Counted from the stretch's first letter, positions 1 through 11,419 are shown. The stretch: DNA of 64,000 bases from Vitellaria paradoxa (GCA_019916065.1 CM034239.1:38960419-39024418), one strand, 5' to 3'. Notes: generated from the letters alone by a model not told the origin. Made by a program: numbers and translations.

Positions 1-155
1 ATCATTGCCTTCTCGTCTCTGAGCCTTTCAATTCCATACTCAAGTTCCTCAATATTTTTCTTGTAATAAATCAAACGACCAAAATGACTCTTGACTGATT
101 CCTTCAAGACCCTTATGATTTCATCTGTAACCTTTGAACCAATCTCCCTTTCCAT
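1..155 (-). CDS. 5' end of a coiled-coil NBS-LRR (CNL) type resistance gene, partial
   Basis: The minus-strand frame opens with ATG at 155-153 and stays open to the left edge (about 51 codons). It begins MEREIGSKVTDEIIRVLK and later contains FGRLIYYKKNIEELEYGIERL. The pattern of a short amphipathic start, a GR-L-YY-KNIEEL block and then a charged heptad-like stretch matches the N-terminal coiled coil of RPS2/RPS5-type CNL proteins, which are cytoplasmic or membrane-associated immune receptors. The NB-ARC and LRR domains would lie beyond the edge. Just upstream on the minus strand a pyrimidine-poor leader contains ATACAG, a possible acceptor of a 5' UTR intron. No stop or frameshift is seen in the visible part, unlike every transposon ORF here. 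Family assignment rests on about 50 residues, so a pseudogene fragment is possible. Confidence 0.6.
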   Translation of the reverse strand, partial: MEREIGSKVTDEIIRVLKESVKSHFGRLIYYKKNIEELEYGIERLRDEKAM

Positions 156-354
156 ATCGTCTTTGATTTTTCACCTGTATTTTTTTTTTAAATGTGAGAA
201 GGAGATACTAAGTTGACCTCTGCATTGCAAAAGAGGGAATCAAAACCTTGACATCACAAAATAGAAAATAACCCGCAAATTTCATTGAATCACCATTTAT
301 TGCTAAATAAAAAACAGACACATTGGAGCTTTAAAATAGAAAAAATACATAAAT

Positions 355-1740
355 CTATATATCTATATCTATATCTAATATTAAAAGATTATTTATCTCT
401 CTTCCCTTTTCCTTCATTCTAATAGTACAGGACATGTTTCAACATTCTCCATTCTTCAAATACTCTTTTATTCGCAAAATCTTTACTTTTTTTTTTTATC
501 CCACATACCACAAATCCTTTTTTTGTTTTTTTTTTAATAAAGCCAATAAGATTGTCATATAATCTTAACTAATGTAAAGTGAGTTCATCAATTCATAAAT
601 GAACCTACTTACCTATTGCATCACTATAGTTGTAAAATCTAAAACATGAATAAAAGATGCAAAATGATATTAGACTTGGAAAAGGGTTTAAAAATTTTTG
701 AATATTAATTAAATTTAAAAGATCTAAAAAATTTAATTTCTCTCACAATTTCAACTCTACATATCCACTTCTATATCTAATATTAAAGTAATGTTTATCT
801 CTCTCCTCTTCTCCTTCATTCTAATCCTATGAAAAATGCTCTATTTTTTAAATACAATCTTTTCATTCAAAAAATCTTCGCTTCTTTTTGTCCCACATTC
901 TACAATTGCACATTTTCATAGTCATTACGGTTGTGTTATATAATTTTAATCAATGTGAAGTGCGTTCATAAATTATTAAAATCAACCTACTTATTTATTG
1001 CATCACTATAATTATAAAATTTGCAAATTTTCAGTGAATTAAATTAAAAAACACGTTTTAAACGAATTAAATTTAAAAACAAAAAAAAAATCTAAATAAT
1101 AAGTACACCCGGTAAAAGGTTTATAAGCTATTGAATATTAATTAAATTTAAAAGAAAAATTACTTCTGTAACAACTTATAGTATGTTTTAAATTTAAAAA
1201 CATAAAAGAAAAGTCTAAATATTAATTAGACTTGAAGTAATTTTTTTAAATTTAATTTGGTCGTATTAACAATTAGGTTGAAAAATCATTTAATAAAATT
1301 CAATATTTGAATTATTTTTATTTGAGTAATATTTATGAAATACAATGTACAACATATGATTGGTAATAATAATAATATTTTTAATTTGATTTATTTTTAT
1401 AATATCAACAAAAAATTATTTTAATACAAATAAGAATAATAATATTTTTAGCTCAAATTAATTTTGCAAAATGAGTTAATAATTAAAAAACAAAAATATT
1501 GCCGTATAATGAAGTTGATAAACATTTTAAAATAAAAAAGAAATTGGACCGACATACTTTTTAATATATATGTTTGATATTTAATATATATTCTAGAGCC
1601 CAGCATACTTTTAAGATTAAGTAGAACCAAGATTTGATTGAAAAAAGAAAAAAAGAAATAAGTTTTTAGTCCTTATAGAGAAGTCTGATTTTGATCAATT
1701 TCATCAACTTACTAAAACTCTTACAAATTTAATATCTAAT
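355..1740 (+). repeat. Helitron-like repeat, unit 1 (two heads)
   Basis: It starts with TCTATATCTA-type sequence followed by TATTAAA, then a pyrimidine-rich block, a block ending in CATTATATTTG-like sequence, and a tail with TTTGATCAA near 1690. A second head starts near 770, so one copy seems nested in or duplicated beside another. The same order of blocks recurs in units 2-4. It has no coding capacity. The 5' sequence resembles non-autonomous plant Helitrons, but this unit shows no clean CTRRT end. Confidence 0.4.
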
Positions 1741-3215
1741 AAAAAATTATGTGTAGTGCTCTTTTTTTTCTCCCTAATTTCTAATCCTACGTCACTACAC
1801 GGCATACTATAATAATTTCTATTCTACTATTTCTCTTTTTTTTTTAATAAAATTTTGAATTCAATACTTACTCACTTCTCATTCACAGAACCCTTACTTT
1901 CTTCTGTCCGATGACATCAGTAGGTGACCAGAAATTTACTTTTATTTTTTCCTCATACAAAACCGGTTGTGGCCTAAGCTCCTGAAATAGTCATACTTGC
2001 TGATTGGTTGACCATGGTTATAAAATTCACATATTTCGGGTAAATTAAATTTAAAAATATAAATAAAAAATACTTAAATGATATTAAACTTGGGAAAAGG
2101 TTTACAAATTTTTGCATATTGGTTAAATTTAAAATATCTAAAAAAAATTAATTTCCCTCACAATCAAGGCGGATCTAGGATTCTTATTAAAGGGGAACAC
2201 GACTTTTTTTTTAAACTTTATTACTAGGATTTTTGTTAGAGGGCACATGGCTTTTTTTTTTTTTTTTAAAGTTCGTTATTTAATGATGTCTTGTCTAAGG
2301 GATTTTTGTTGAAGGTTCGTTGGAATTCAGTGAGGATGATTTATTTTTTTGGTCACTTTTCTTTTAAAATATCTGATTTTGTAAACCTACTTTGTAAACA
2401 ACTGTTGAGTTGGTAGTTTGGAACATAAAAAATATTAGGGTAAGAAATAATTTTGTAATTATAATAATTTAAGAGAAGGATATTTTTGTCTTTTTACTTT
2501 CAAAATTGAGGGGGGCACTTGACCCCTTGCCTCTTAACCCTTACTCACAATATCAACTCTTACAATAGTAAAAATTTATATATTTCAAATGAATTAAATT
2601 AAAATAACACAAAAAATACCTAAATTCAAATGAATTAAATTTAAAAAGACAAGAAAGATTTCATGAATAATAATTAAATTTAAGAAAGGATTTAAAAATT
2701 ATTAAATATTAATTAAAATTTATAAATCTAAAAAAGTTAAATTCTCTCACAATAACAACTCTTAGTATATTTTAAATGTAAAAACATAAAGAAACAATGC
2801 TTAAATTTTAATTAGGTTTGAATGTAATTATTTTTTAATAAAATTTTTTAAATTTAAATTGGTCATGTTAACCATTAAATTGAAAAAATGTTTAATATAA
2901 CATTTTGAAATAAAAAGAAATCAAGCCAATTGGGCAATTAAGTTTGAGATTTAATATATATTTTTGAGCCAAACATAGTTTTTAGGATTAGGCCAGGTGA
3001 TAAAACATAAGTTTTAAAAGCTTGGTTTTGATCAACTTTATCAATTCATTAAAACTCAGACAAATAAAAAAATGTAAATGTAAGAAAATAACTCAATAAT
3101 TATTTTATGAAATTATGCAATTATTATTAAATGCGTTTTATCATATATTTAAAATCTATTTTTTATCCATGTAAAATGTTATATGATCCGTTACATCGCA
3201 CAAGTTAACACTAAT
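1741..3215 (+). mobile_element. Helitron-like repeat, unit 2, with recognisable 3' terminus
   Basis: The right end at 3187-3215 reads CCGTTACATCGCACAAGTTA and then ACACTAAT. This is a decayed form of the plant Helitron 3' end, a GC hairpin of the CCGTGC..GCACGG type followed by GTTAACACTAGT. It ends in CTAAT, which fits CTRRT. About 130 bp before this end are shared with the end of unit 4 at 7279. The unit is non-coding and is interrupted by a 379-bp insertion at 2165-2543. No Rep/helicase is encoded, so it would depend on another element. Confidence 0.5.
2165..2543 (+). mobile_element. Small hAT-like element (379 bp) with perfect 8-bp TSD
   Basis: CTCACAAT occurs at 2157-2164 and again at 2544-2551, directly flanking the insert. 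The insert begins CAAGGCGGATCTAGG, a common start of plant elements with GGCGGATCTAGG termini, and ends in GGGGGGCACTTGACCCCTTG followed by a short CTCTTAACCCTTA. A related repeat at 738-756 has an unbroken CTCTCACAATTTCAACTCT, which is the empty site. It is non-coding, and its terminal inverted repeat is weak. The 8-bp duplication favours hAT. Confidence 0.6.
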
Positions 3216-4642
3216 GCAAATATTAAACTTGTGTTTTTATCTGTCATCTCGTTCGTTCCAATTTTACATGCTATTCTTTCTTCTCATTTATAAAACTTTA
3301 ACTTCATTTTCTCTCACATCGATAGATGACTACAACTTTATTTTGTATATAGAACAATTAGAGTTATAGCATATAAACTTAATCCACGTGAAGTGAGCTT
3401 AGGACTACTTAGAATGGATCCACTAGCTTATTGATTCATTATATTTGTAAAATTTATATATTTCAAATTTATTAGAAATTAAATTTAAATACACAATGAA
3501 AAATGCCCAAATAATAATTAAGCTTGGCATATGATTTAAAAGTTACTTTTCTCACAATTAACTTTTAATATTTTTTAAATCTTAAAATTCAAAAAAAAAA
3601 AAATGCTTAAATATTAAATAGGTCTGGGAGTAATTTTTTGAAATTTCAATTTTAAATTTAAATAGGCAAAAATTCTTACTATTAATTAGGCAGTTTGAAG
3701 CTTTTTTTTTTTTAAATTTAAATTGGTCTTGTTGACATTCTGATTCAGTATTTGAATTATTTTTTACAAAGGACAATGGATAATTAATAATAATTTTAAT
3801 TTGAATTATTTCTACAAAACCAATTGAAAAATTATTTTAATCTATTTATTTATATCTATATTCATATGCTAAAGTTGTACAATTCTTTTATTTTGTTCTT
3901 GTTAAATCAAGTCCTACGTGACACTCTCTTATTCACCATTATAACTTTTTATTTTTTATAAATCTTTGAATAAGATAGTATCTCCTCATTTTTTTAGTAA
4001 TTTATCTTCTTATTCACAAAACCTTTACTTTCATTCGTCCTATGTCAGTAAACAACCATAATTCCCCCTTTTCTTTTATTTATAAAGTCATTATAGTTTT
4101 GATATATGATCTTAATCAATATCAAATGAGTTCATGTATTTTTAAATGGATTTACTTCTTTGTTTGTCTAATATAATTATAAAATTTACATATTTAAAAA
4201 CAGACAAAATAAAATGACTAACAATTAGTTAGGCTTGCAAAAGGGTTTAGAAGTTATTAAATATTAATTAAATTTTAAAGGATAAAATTTAATCTAACTT
4301 CTTTCATAGGGGTTTTTGGAGGCCAGTTACTATTTATGGACTTATAAAGATTTAAGTCATACCCAAAAATCTTATTTGTGAATAAGTCACACTTGCAACA
4401 AAAAGACCAAAAAAGATATCACGCGTTTTTCACTACATTTCAAAACTGTCACTTTTATCCGAAAATAATGCACACTTTACTCATAACTTCCGTGACTTTC
4501 CATCTTCTTTATAAAGCAAGTAAAACTGATTTTTGGAAACAAAATCAAAACTGTTTGAGAAAAACCTAATTCCGCGACTTTCCATCTTCTTTACAAAACA
4601 AGCAAAACTGATTTTTGGAAACAAAATCAAAACTATTTAGGA

Positions 4643-4822
4643 AAACAGTACCACATAATAAAACAATACCGCATAAAAAACAGTACCACATAATAAAACA
4701 TTATCGCATAGAAACAGTACCGCATAAAAAGCAGTATCACATAATAAAACAGTACCACATAATAAAACAGTACCGCATAAAAAAATACCGCATAATAAAA
4801 CAGTACGCATTAAAACAGCACC
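4643..4822 (+). repeat. Tandem array of 17-18-bp ACAGTACCGCATAATAAA units
   Basis: About ten head-to-tail copies of ACAGTACCRCATAATAAA or shortened forms. Variation is mostly A/G at the CRCA position and in the length of the A run. Peptides read through it (HIIKQY/RIKKY repeats) are an artefact of the unit. Confidence 0.85.
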
Positions 4823-4830
4823 ATTCTTTG

Positions 4831-5120
4831 CATGATATAGTCATGCGGTACTGTTTTTGAACGAGCATGCATCCTAAGCATGATATAGTCATGCGGTACT
4901 GTTTTTGAACGAGCATGCATCCTAAAAAAAACAGTACCGCAGACATGTGGTACTGTCACACATGCGGTACTGTCGGTTATTCGTTTGATATGTGAACTAT
5001 TTTTTGTGTTTACATGTGATGTTTGCATGGTAGAGTCATGTGGTACTGTTTTTGTTTTGAACGCGGTACTGTTTTTGAACGAGCATGCATCCTAAAAAAA
5101 AACAGTACCGCAGTCATGTG
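4831..5120 (-). repeat. Inverted GTACCGCAT units, including a 48-bp tandem duplication
   Basis: The motif appears here mainly in reverse orientation as ATGCGGTACTGTTTTT. An exact 48-bp unit starting CATGATATAG occurs at 4831-4878 and 4879-4926, and a third related copy lies near 5028-5090. Forward CAGTACCGCA copies at about 4930 and 5103 sit beside reverse copies, so the transcript could fold into several short hairpins and pair with the array at 4643-4822. Confidence 0.8.
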
Positions 5121-5687
5121 TTTAAATACGTAATCCAGATCTGTATATATTCATTCGATCGACATTAATTTCATAGCACAAACTCGCGTAATCCGTGTGT
5201 ATTCCTTCGTATATAATCTTTTAACAGATTGTTATCTCACTATATCTTCACGCGATTGATAAGGAATTAAACAAAAACAGAAAACGTGATTCTCGGTTCC
5301 ATAATTTTCGGCAATTTCATCTCAGTTAATTATAGAAAAAGGGCATTTAAGTCATATAATAAATTATATTTAAAACAAACTCGTGAGACCCACTCAAAAA
5401 TATGACTTAAATACAAAACTTTTCACATTAATGTGACTTAAAAGCAATACTTTTTTTTTTAGTATGACTAATAACTTTAAAAGATTACCAAGTATGACTT
5501 GGATATAATTTTCCGTATTTCATAGTGTCAACTCTTATTATTTTTAAGATTTAAAAAACACAAAAAAGCCTGAATATTATTTAAAAATTTTACTTTTAAA
5601 TTTAAATTGGTCATGTTTACCATCCAATTGACAAACATATATATTAATAATTCTCAAATTTTTAGATATTTTTATAAATATATATTA

Positions 5688-7279
5688 TCTATATACATAT
5701 ACTAAAGTTGCGTATGTAATTCTTATCTCCCCCCTCCCCTCATTAACACATTTGGATGGAGTGAAATGTAAAGAAAAAAAGAGAAAGAAAAGATTTTAAA
5801 ATTCATTCCTCGTCTGTGCATTTTGTAGGAAAAAAAGTAAAAAAAATGAAAAGAAATGAAGAGAAAAGTACATGTTGAATTTTAAAATATTCATCCTTTC
5901 AAAAGTGTACGAAAATGGAGAGAAAAGAAAAATAAATTAATAAAACTTTTAAAATGATATATTTATCCATAAAATAAAGAATTAAAAAAAAGTTACAAAC
6001 ATGTTCTAGTGCTAAATAAATTGATAACTCTCTAACTTTTCAAAAACTTTAATAGTAAATAATAATATAACTTTCTTTTCCTTCCATTTCTTCTCAACTT
6101 ACAAATAAAGGGATAAAAAGTCATTATTTTTTCTCTCCTAAACTCTCAAATAAATTAAAAAAAAAAAAACTATTATCACTTATTTTCTTCTCTTCTTTCC
6201 CAACTAATGTTTTCTTTTGTTTTCTTTTCTTCTTTCTCTTAAACTCACAAATGATGCGTACACCAAATCCTAAGTGTACTCTCCCTATTTATCATTTTAC
6301 ATTTCTTTTTTTCTTAGAATTTTTTAATTAAATCACTCTCTCTCTCTTCTATTTTTTCAGTACTCTCTTTTTTAATTTTAATTTATTTTTTCCTACATCC
6401 ATATATGATCGCAATTCAATTTCTTTTTTTGGTCCACTAGGATTGTGACGTATGATGTTAAATAAGGTAAAGCATGCTCATGGGCTCTTGAGATTTACTC
6501 CCTTGCCCATTTGTTTACTATAACTATAAAATTTATATATTTCAAACATATAAGAAATTGAATTTAAAAAAACAAAGAAAAAATTTTCTAAATATTAATA
6601 TATATTTTAACTTTAAAAGTACATAGAAAAATGTCTAAATATTAATCAAGTGTGGGTCATTTTTCTTTAAAAAAAAATTCTAATTTTAAAGTTAAATACG
6701 CTATGGTGACAATTTGGTTGAAAAATCGATGAATACTACTAAATATGTGAATTTTTTTTTATAAAGTATAACGTATAGTTAAAAAATATTTTTTATTTGA
6801 GTTATTTTTATAAAGTTACTCAAAAAATTACTTTAATATAGTTAAAAATAATAGATTTTTAATTCAAATTAATTTAAAAAATAAATTAAAAAATAATAAC
6901 ATATATTAAAATTAACAAATACTTTGAAATAAAAATGAGATTAGATGATTAGGTGTTTTTGAGGTTTAATATATATTTTAGATCCAAACTCGATTGTTGG
7001 AATTCAATCAAACCGATATTTTATGAAAACAACAAAATTTTCATATTCATATATAAATCTAACTTTAATCAACTTTATCAGTTTAGTAAAACTAACACAA
7101 CTAAAAAATATAAATATAAGAAAATAACCTAATAACTATTTTATGAAATTATGTAACTTTATTAAAATATTTTATTATATATTTAAAAGTTACTTTTTGC
7201 CATTAAAAATATCTTATAAAATTCTATATATTGCTTTTTTTTTTTTAACTAATTCTATATATTGCTTGGGAACACTAGT
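5688..7279 (+). mobile_element. Helitron-like repeat, unit 4, complete-looking
   Basis: It starts TCTATATACATATACTAAAG and ends GGGAACACTAGT at 7279, followed by T, which fits the Helitron TC...CTRRT pattern. About 150 bp before the end align with the end of unit 2 (AGAAAATAAC, TATTTTATGAAATTATG). The length is 1.59 kb with no ORF of note. The terminal hairpin is degenerate. Confidence 0.5.
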
Positions 7280-7849
7280 TTATTATGAAAATGATGCGTC
7301 TTACCACCATTGCAAAACCTCCACTATGGTTATCGGCCGCACCATGGAAGAAAAATTTGCAAACAGGTTTTGATGGTTTAGCATTTTTTAACTAAAAAAG
7401 TTTATTAAATTAACAAAAAAATGGCATCACATAGTTATGAATAAACATTATTGTAAGTGTAAGGGTTTAGTGTTGCATCCAAAAATACAAAGAGGTAGAG
7501 TAAAAATCATCTTGAAACTTAATTCAGTCAAAAAAGTTAATAATTGCACTTCAATCCTTACTGCAAGGAAGTTAAATGTTGCAATTAAAACTGCAGGGAG
7601 GTAAATCAAAAATAGCCTTAGACTAAACTTAGCTCAGTTTTCCCTCTTCTTCTTCTTCCTCATCCTATAAGGTATATAAAAATGGGTAATTTACAATTGC
7701 CACCCTAAATATTTGACTAATTACAAATAACTACCCTCAATATTTAATATTTGCACTCCCATCCCTTATTTTGAAATGAATGTTAAATGAAAAGTAGTGG
7801 AGGCAATGTAGAAAATCATTTAATATATCACTTTTATTCATCTAATAAA
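7280..7849. other. Intergenic sequence, no gene seen
   Basis: AT-rich single-copy-looking DNA. The phrase GGGTAATTTACAATTGCCAC near 7684 resembles edges of plant Mutator-like elements, but I found no matching inverted copy nearby. No supported ORF. Confidence 0.5.
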
Positions 7850-7973
7850 TAAAAGAACAATTCTTGTATTTTAAACCATCCTTCCTTGTTAAAAGAACAA
7901 CTAGTCCTCCACAGTTATTATAGATCTAAATTGCTACCCATACATGACCAATGCACTTGCAGATCAAGCTCAA
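7850..7973 (+). repeat. 3' end of the 5' LTR of the old element
   Basis: Matches 23945-24045 by eye, including TATTTTAAACC and CCACAGTTATTATAGATCTA against CCACCGTTATTATAAATTTA. It lies directly before the primer site. Only about 110 bp can be matched, so the LTR start is unknown. Confidence 0.45.
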
Positions 7974-7976
7974 TTT

Positions 7977-7994
7977 TGGCGCTATCGTCGAGGA
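7977..7994 (+). other. Primer-binding site, tRNA-Asp-like, decayed
   Basis: TGGCGCTATCGTCGAGGA differs from the tRNA-Asp-type site TGGCGCCGTTGCCGGGGA only by transitions, as expected from cytosine deamination. It starts four bases after the LTR end and sets the plus-strand orientation of the old element. Confidence 0.6.
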
Positions 7995-8434
7995 GGGCAA
8001 CTAAGTGGAAGACTTGGGAATTAGGATGTTTTCACTTGAGATATCGAGTGATTTCTTTCCTTTCTCTATCTCTTTGTTAGTAATTTTATTTATTTTTCAT
8101 TGTAATTTGCATATCATATAATTTGGTTTGCATCTTAGATTAGTGTCACTTTTTTTTTATTTCATTTCATTTTCTTTTCTTTTATTTTTATATTTTTATC
8201 ATGGACATAGGCATTGGTGATTATACACATGGTCCTTTTGATGCCCAAACTTAGATAGTCTCTAGCTGATTTGTTTGGATATGATTTTACCTTGGAGACT
8301 TATTGTATGCTTCTCCAATTTCTCGGGCACAAGCGTGAAGACTTACAAAATGTGAGGTGTGTGCTTATGCAGTAATTTTAGCATGGATGAGAAACTTAGA
8401 TTTATGTTTTTCTCTTTATCATTACAAAATGTGA

Positions 8435-9200
8435 TTGAAGAATGGTGCTATGCCATTAGTGAATGGGCTTGAACTTGAAAAGAATTACATAAGGCTTTCA
8501 TTGGAAAAATTTCTCCCTCCCTATCCATCAAAACTTCATTCACAATTTCCAAATAAAATATTTTTATTAAAAAGAGGGTTAATTTTCTATAAATGCTGGG
8601 AGAGATTTAATACTCTTTTGGAAACCTTTCCAAGTCATAGATTACAATTCTGGCACATATTAGACATTTCTATTATGATTTATCTTATGATTTGTGCCAT
8701 GCCATTTTGAATGTGTCCCATGGGGAGTTTCTAGATCTCACCCTGGGAGCGACAAGGGCCTTTCTTGGATTATCCTATGAACACACCAATCCACGGGAAG
8801 AATTAGAACCTAAACTCGAATCTTATGTTTTTGAGAGCCACAACGACCCGTTCATGCATGACTCTTCTTCAATTGACTATCATTCTTCAACCATTAGGAA
8901 TTATGTATGTGTGGAGCCCGATTGCATGGCTATTGTAGGTCGCGACCCTACTCCACTCACTGTGGGCTAGTTAGAGGAGCCCTAGGAATGTTGGCCTATT
9001 GAACCTACTGTCACACGTTTTGAGACTATAGGCATTGAGTGGGACCATTAACTCGACCATGTTCGGGATGATGTGTGGGATGAGCTTTTTGTTCATTCCC
9101 CTATGGACTCTCCTATTCGTGAGAATGCTTTACCACCTATAGAAATTTCGGGAGACATGTAATCTTTTCCTACCACCGAGCTTGATGCTCGACCCATCCT
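8435..9200 (+). pseudogene. Unrecognised decayed ORF in the old LTR element
   Basis: Fragments are open at 8435-8710 and 8692-8970, with further in-frame peptide to about 9160 (for example the FVHSPMDSPIRENALPP stretch) after single stops. The region is richer in GC than its surroundings and reads as protein with Asp, Glu and Pro-rich stretches, so it probably was coding. It lies between the primer site and the transposon-protein ORF, where gag would be expected, but I see no zinc knuckle or gag motif. Function not assigned. Confidence 0.35.
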
Positions 9201-10265
9201 AACCACCCCAAGCCTTATTGAGAGTTTTCCTTGACTTTGTTTAAGCATTTGCATGTTACATGGTCTGAGGAGTAGACTATTGAGTCAGTTGATCATAGTT
9301 CGCTCGCTCACACACCTGATGCTAAGAATGGTGCGTGCCCGAACCAATCCGTGCACCTAAACCTTCTACTCGCACACACTACTTTTATAATATGTACACC
9401 CCTAATCTGCTCCATCATGCACCCGCCCTTATCTGTGCGCACGGGAATTGAAATTCGAGTGCACGGACTGCCTTATGTGCCATTTCAACCAGGTCACATG
9501 CACTTTGTTCTTGTTATTTTACCTTTGATATATCCTTTATGTCAATAGTTTATTTCCATATCAGACATAAACTAAGGACTTGGGAGAGTGAAGAGTTCAC
9601 TTATCATCCATCCAAGTTTCCTCTAATTTATTTCATTCACCTACCCAATCACCATTGTACCGATCTCGAGTTTTCTCACTGTCATCACCTCACACTTCTT
9701 GAGTCAGTGCGAATATAGGTGCCAACTGCTAAACAAGAGAAGACAAATTCATGAGTTGCTTTAATTCTAATTCTCCTTCTTCTTTTGGGATTATTGTTGG
9801 GAGTTTTGTTGATTTGATAGCACACACTATGAATTAGGGGAGAGTAGCAAGTGCTGATTGCACTGAGGTGAGAATTATAAAGTGCTAAACTTAACGCGTC
9901 TGAGAAAAAACATGAGAAAAGTTTGAGGGTGTTTTATTGGGAGTTGAAGACCTTGTTTTCTGCATTGTAGTTTGGGGGTGTTTCTAAAAAAGTTTTATGG
10001 CCAAGGGCACTAAAAAAAAGAATATTTGAATTGAAGTTAGCCTATCCCAGGGAGAGGATCTTGTCTCTACCCAGCTTGCATCATATGTTTTGCCTACTGT
10101 CTTTGCCTAGGCAAGTCCTCCACAGCCATCTTAGGGCGTATCACAGCGCAAGACGACTGCCAAGGTACCTACTCCACCTCCATCTCCCTCATTTGAGGAA
10201 AAAGGTAAAGTTATCTGAAGAGAATTTCGCATTTTGAGAAAGAAAAGCCTTCACCTTCTGAGTCC
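9201..10265. other. Decayed interior of the old element, no ORF supported
   Basis: Short open stretches (9351-9548, 10031-10237) contain no recognisable motif. GTGCACGG-type motifs at 9340-9500 resemble the clusters at 22740, 25920 and 26850. GTTTGGGGGTGTTTCT near 9970 resembles linker sequence common in Athila-like elements. Confidence 0.35.
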
Positions 10266-10763
10266 TTGCCTGACCAGTCAACATCTGAGCACTCATGGTC
10301 CGAAACAAAAGATCAACAATTGAATTATGACCTAAACCACTTTAGGAGCAAAGAGCATCAATTACAATATGTTAGTCATTACATAAGAGAGCGGTACTCT
10401 ATGTGCGAGGTATCTGAATCTCTCACTTCACAGAGGACTCTGCCACAATTAAAGAATGATGAGACACAAGGATGGTCAAACATAATGACTCTACGTGCTA
10501 ACGTCAACTCCATCTTGGTGAGGGAATTCTACTCCAATTGTTTAGTATGTAATTACGAGGGTAAGATCGGGGCCGTGCTGAAGGTGTGCACAAGGTGCAT
10601 CCACCTTTATCCAGACAAGATTGCTAACTTTCTACATTTGGAGCGTGTTGAGGAGCCAAGGTATCCATTCCCTAAAGAGCATATTCCATCCTGTGATATT
10701 TTGGCTGTAGTCTTGTATGATCAGGCCTCTTGGACTTTAGGGTTTACACGATAGCTTCAGAAC
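10266..10763 (+). pseudogene. Putative plant transposon protein domain, 5' part (split by nested insertion)
   Basis: A 162-codon frame from ATG 10266 to the stop at 10752. It contains VREFYSNCLV (about residue 86) and DKIANFLHLERVEEPRYPF, typical of the putative plant transposon protein domain found in Athila-like and related non-autonomous LTR elements, where V-EFYAN and a later FL-L block recur. The ending QASWTLGF corresponds to the middle of the domain. The rest resumes at 19313, beyond the Tat insertion. The split falls at the target duplication AGAAC. The biochemical role of this family is not established. Confidence 0.55.
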
Positions 10764-11329
10764 TAATGAGTAAGAATTCCGAGCTTGGTCAAAATTACAT
10801 AGCTTGGTCAAAATTACATAGAAAGCCCTCGGGAGCATTAAATAAAATCTCAAAAGAGGCTGAGATAATCCTCCGAGCTATGGAGGTCAATCCCAAGTCG
10901 AGCTCCATAATTCGGGCTGCCAAGTGCTGAGCCGAACATGAGCGCGTGAAAACGAGGCCTTAGAGATTGTAATGCCATGATTCTCGCCTAAACAACTGAT
11001 TGGGAATCATCCTAAATTAGGCGAGAAATTTAGGATCAATACAAATCTGAATAGAAAAATCAAGGTAAATCAGGGAGAAACCCAAATTTATTTATATTCT
11101 TGAATTTTATAGAATATTCTTACAAATAAAGGAGGAAATCATCTTCAGGGTAAGCGATTCTCTCCTTACCGTTACTCTGCTGAATTATTTTCTGACTTCT
11201 TACCGATTTGATCGTCGGAGGGTCTTTGGCAAGACCATACTAATAATCCCAACGAACAAATTTCATTATTTTTGGTGGATCAAGCTCTCAGACACCCGGA
11301 TCTAGGACCACGAAATTTCATCATTATCA
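10764..11329 (+). repeat. 5' LTR of the Tat element
   Basis: Collinear with 18740-19312 over its whole length. It starts TAATGAG (TGATGAG in the 3' copy) and ends CATCATTATCA. A 19-bp unit, AGCTTGGTCAAAATTACAT, is tandemly duplicated at 10782-10819 only in this copy. It holds a short inverted pair CTCGCCTAA/TTAGGCGAG. Confidence 0.9.
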
Positions 11330-11330
11330 G

Positions 11331-11350
11331 TTGGCACTATCTACGGGAAC
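11331..11350 (+). other. Primer-binding site of the Tat element
   Basis: TTGGCACTATCTACGGGAAC, two bases after the LTR, is a transition-decayed form of the TTGGCGCCGTCTGTGGGAAC sequence that usually follows Tat-type LTRs in plants. Confidence 0.7.
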
Positions 11351-11419
11351 TAAAAAGTTGTTTTGATTTTCGTGGTCTGAACCAGACCCGGCATCCAAAC
11401 TCATCAAAACCAATCATTG

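Larger units (their letters stand above)
4310..5517. mobile_element. 1.2-kb non-coding insertion with 8-bp TSD and internal hairpin repeats
   Basis: TTTCATAG stands at 4302-4309 and at 5518-5525. The flanks rejoin into Helitron-like sequence as seen in the sister units, which supports a discrete insertion. The inner edges carry several AAGTCATA/AAGTCACA motifs in opposite orientations (for example 4351-4395 and 5395-5510), as expected for subterminal transposase-binding repeats. Terminal inverted repeats are poor. The centre holds the GTACCGCAT arrays. An 8-bp duplication suggests a non-autonomous hAT-type element, though a Mutator-like origin with 9 bp cannot be excluded. Confidence 0.55.
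3216..5687 (+). repeat. Helitron-like repeat, unit 3, interrupted
   Basis: It has the same block order as units 1, 2 and 4: a TCTATATTCATATGC head near 3855, a GTCCTACGTGACA block, then AATTTAATCT followed by TCAACTCTTA. The body is split by the 4310-5517 insertion and its 3' part is cut by the head of unit 4 at 5688. It is non-coding. Confidence 0.4.

Noticed and set aside
4615..5028. Frames with HIIKQY or VPHDYIM repeats
   Set aside because: Translation of the GTACCGCAT repeat units. No initiation context or non-repeat portion.
4643..5110. CRISPR-like look of the GTACCGCAT array
   Set aside because: Units are 17-18 bp without unique spacers, in a plant transposon context.
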